From an uncultured Clostridia bacterium (GTDB lineage: Bacteria; Bacillota; Clostridia; Oscillospirales; CAG-272): DNA of 5,320 nucleotides. The first letter of the stretch is position 1; each line of letters begins with the position of its first letter. Location of the stretch: contig CALDMI010000178.1 of assembly GCA_937914815.1 (NCBI GenBank), forward strand, positions 1 to 5,320, read 5' to 3'. The notes beneath the pieces are model-generated. The model was given only the letters and a program-made list of their open reading frames with translations, was not told where the DNA came from and ran no database searches. This document shows, piece by piece, positions 4,808 to 5,320 of this stretch. Made by a program: the position numbers and the translations under genes.

Positions 4808-5320
4808 TCAGCTGTCACGCTCTCCGACTATATACTTTGCCATTTCGGCACGCTCCTCAGCCTCTTTTGCAGCAGCTTCATCGGCGGCTGCCTTTGCGGC
4901 TGCCTCCTCCTCGGCATGCTGTGCGGCGCGTTCCGCGCGCTCTGCATCTTCCTTTATGGCGCGGATGGAGAGCGAAACCTTACGGTTGTCGTTGTCAATC
5001 TCTATAATCTTCGCGTCAACAACCTGACCGACGGAAAGCACATCTGCAGGGGAGGCTATTCTCTCGGTGGATATGCGGGAGATATGGATAAGTCCGTCAA
5101 CGCCGTCATATATATCTGCGAAAGCTCCGAAGGGAAGTATGGAAACAACCTTAACGGGAACGACATCACCTACATGATACTTCTGGACGAACTGGAACCA
5201 CGAGTCCATCTCGGGAGTCTTGTATCCGAGAGATATTCTGTGTGCCTCGCGGTCAAGGTCCTTGATGTAAACATCGATTACCTGTCCGACGGATACTACC
5301 TGTGAGGGGTGCTTCATTCT
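4808..5320 (-). CDS. ribosomal protein S1-type RNA-binding protein (partial, N-terminus off the window)
   Basis: The C-terminal 170 residues of a multi-S1-domain protein are visible. The methionine at 5317 is not a start: the preceding codon is arginine, and RMKHPSQVVSVGQ lies inside the end of an S1 repeat, whose last strand is RISLGYK (27-33, counting that Met as 1). A complete S1 (OB-fold) domain follows, about 49-121: VGDVVPVKVVSI, LPFGAFADI, DGVDGLIHIS, DVLSVGQVVDAKIIEID and RKVSLSIRAI. Residues 122-160 are an Ala/Glu/Lys-rich helix, probably a coil, then MAKYIVGERDS and TGA. Such proteins bind single-stranded mRNA at the 30S subunit. In many Clostridia, S1 repeats are fused behind IspH, the last MEP enzyme. 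That is attractive next to ispDF but cannot be seen here, so the symbol is left blank. Transcription ends at the shared terminator. Confidence 0.9.
   Translation of the reverse strand, partial: RMKHPSQVVSVGQVIDVYIKDLDREAHRISLGYKTPEMDSWFQFVQKYHVGDVVPVKVVSILPFGAFADIYDGVDGLIHISRISTERIASPADVLSVGQVVDAKIIEIDNDNRKVSLSIRAIKEDAERAERAAQHAEEEAAAKAAADEAAAKEAEERAEMAKYIVGERDS

Noticed and set aside
4793..5305. 170-residue plus-strand open frame opposite the S1-type gene
   Set aside because: The minus frame carries clear S1 domain motifs. The plus frame is cysteine-rich and repetitive, as expected from the complement of an Ala/Glu-rich region.
5315..5317. Start codon of the S1-type gene at 5317
   Set aside because: The frame continues past it with Arg, and the sequence there is the middle of an S1 repeat, so the gene is partial.

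Overview
The window looks like a chromosomal core-gene region of a Clostridia-type Firmicute. This is judged from the gene content and order (mraZ-rsmH-FtsL-like), AGGAGG-type ribosome binding sites, sigma-A-like promoters with AT-rich spacers, moderate GC coding sequence, and the resemblance of the proteins to clostridial families. No species is claimed. I see no mobile element, CRISPR array, tRNA or rRNA.

Left block (1-1896, minus strand): the start of a division and cell wall (dcw) cluster, read right to left. It has a good promoter (TTGCAA-17-TATAAT), two MraZ boxes on the early transcript, then mraZ, rsmH and a single-span membrane protein that sits where ftsL normally sits and runs off the left edge.

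Middle block (1897-3728, plus strand): a divergent control region of about 380 bp, a 110-residue protein I do not recognise, then a fused ispD-ispF gene. That gene encodes two enzymes of the non-mevalonate (MEP) isoprenoid pathway. Isoprenoids feed undecaprenyl phosphate, the lipid carrier for peptidoglycan, so this block is functionally linked to the wall and division genes beside it.

Intergenic region 3729-4038: the most interesting part. On the minus strand it has TTGACA-16-CATAAT, then about 157 nt closed by a perfect 7-bp long-range stem and ending in seven U residues. I read this as a free-standing structured small RNA transcribed towards the 3' end of ispDF. Its architecture recalls 6S RNA, but I cannot assign a family. 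Next to it, just before the rpe ribosome binding site, lies a second plus-strand hairpin element. Its left arm repeats a 13-mer from the leader of the unknown gene.

Right block (4039-5320): rpe (ribulose-phosphate 3-epimerase) on plus, a bidirectional intrinsic terminator, and on minus the C-terminal end of a ribosomal protein S1-type protein that enters from the right edge.
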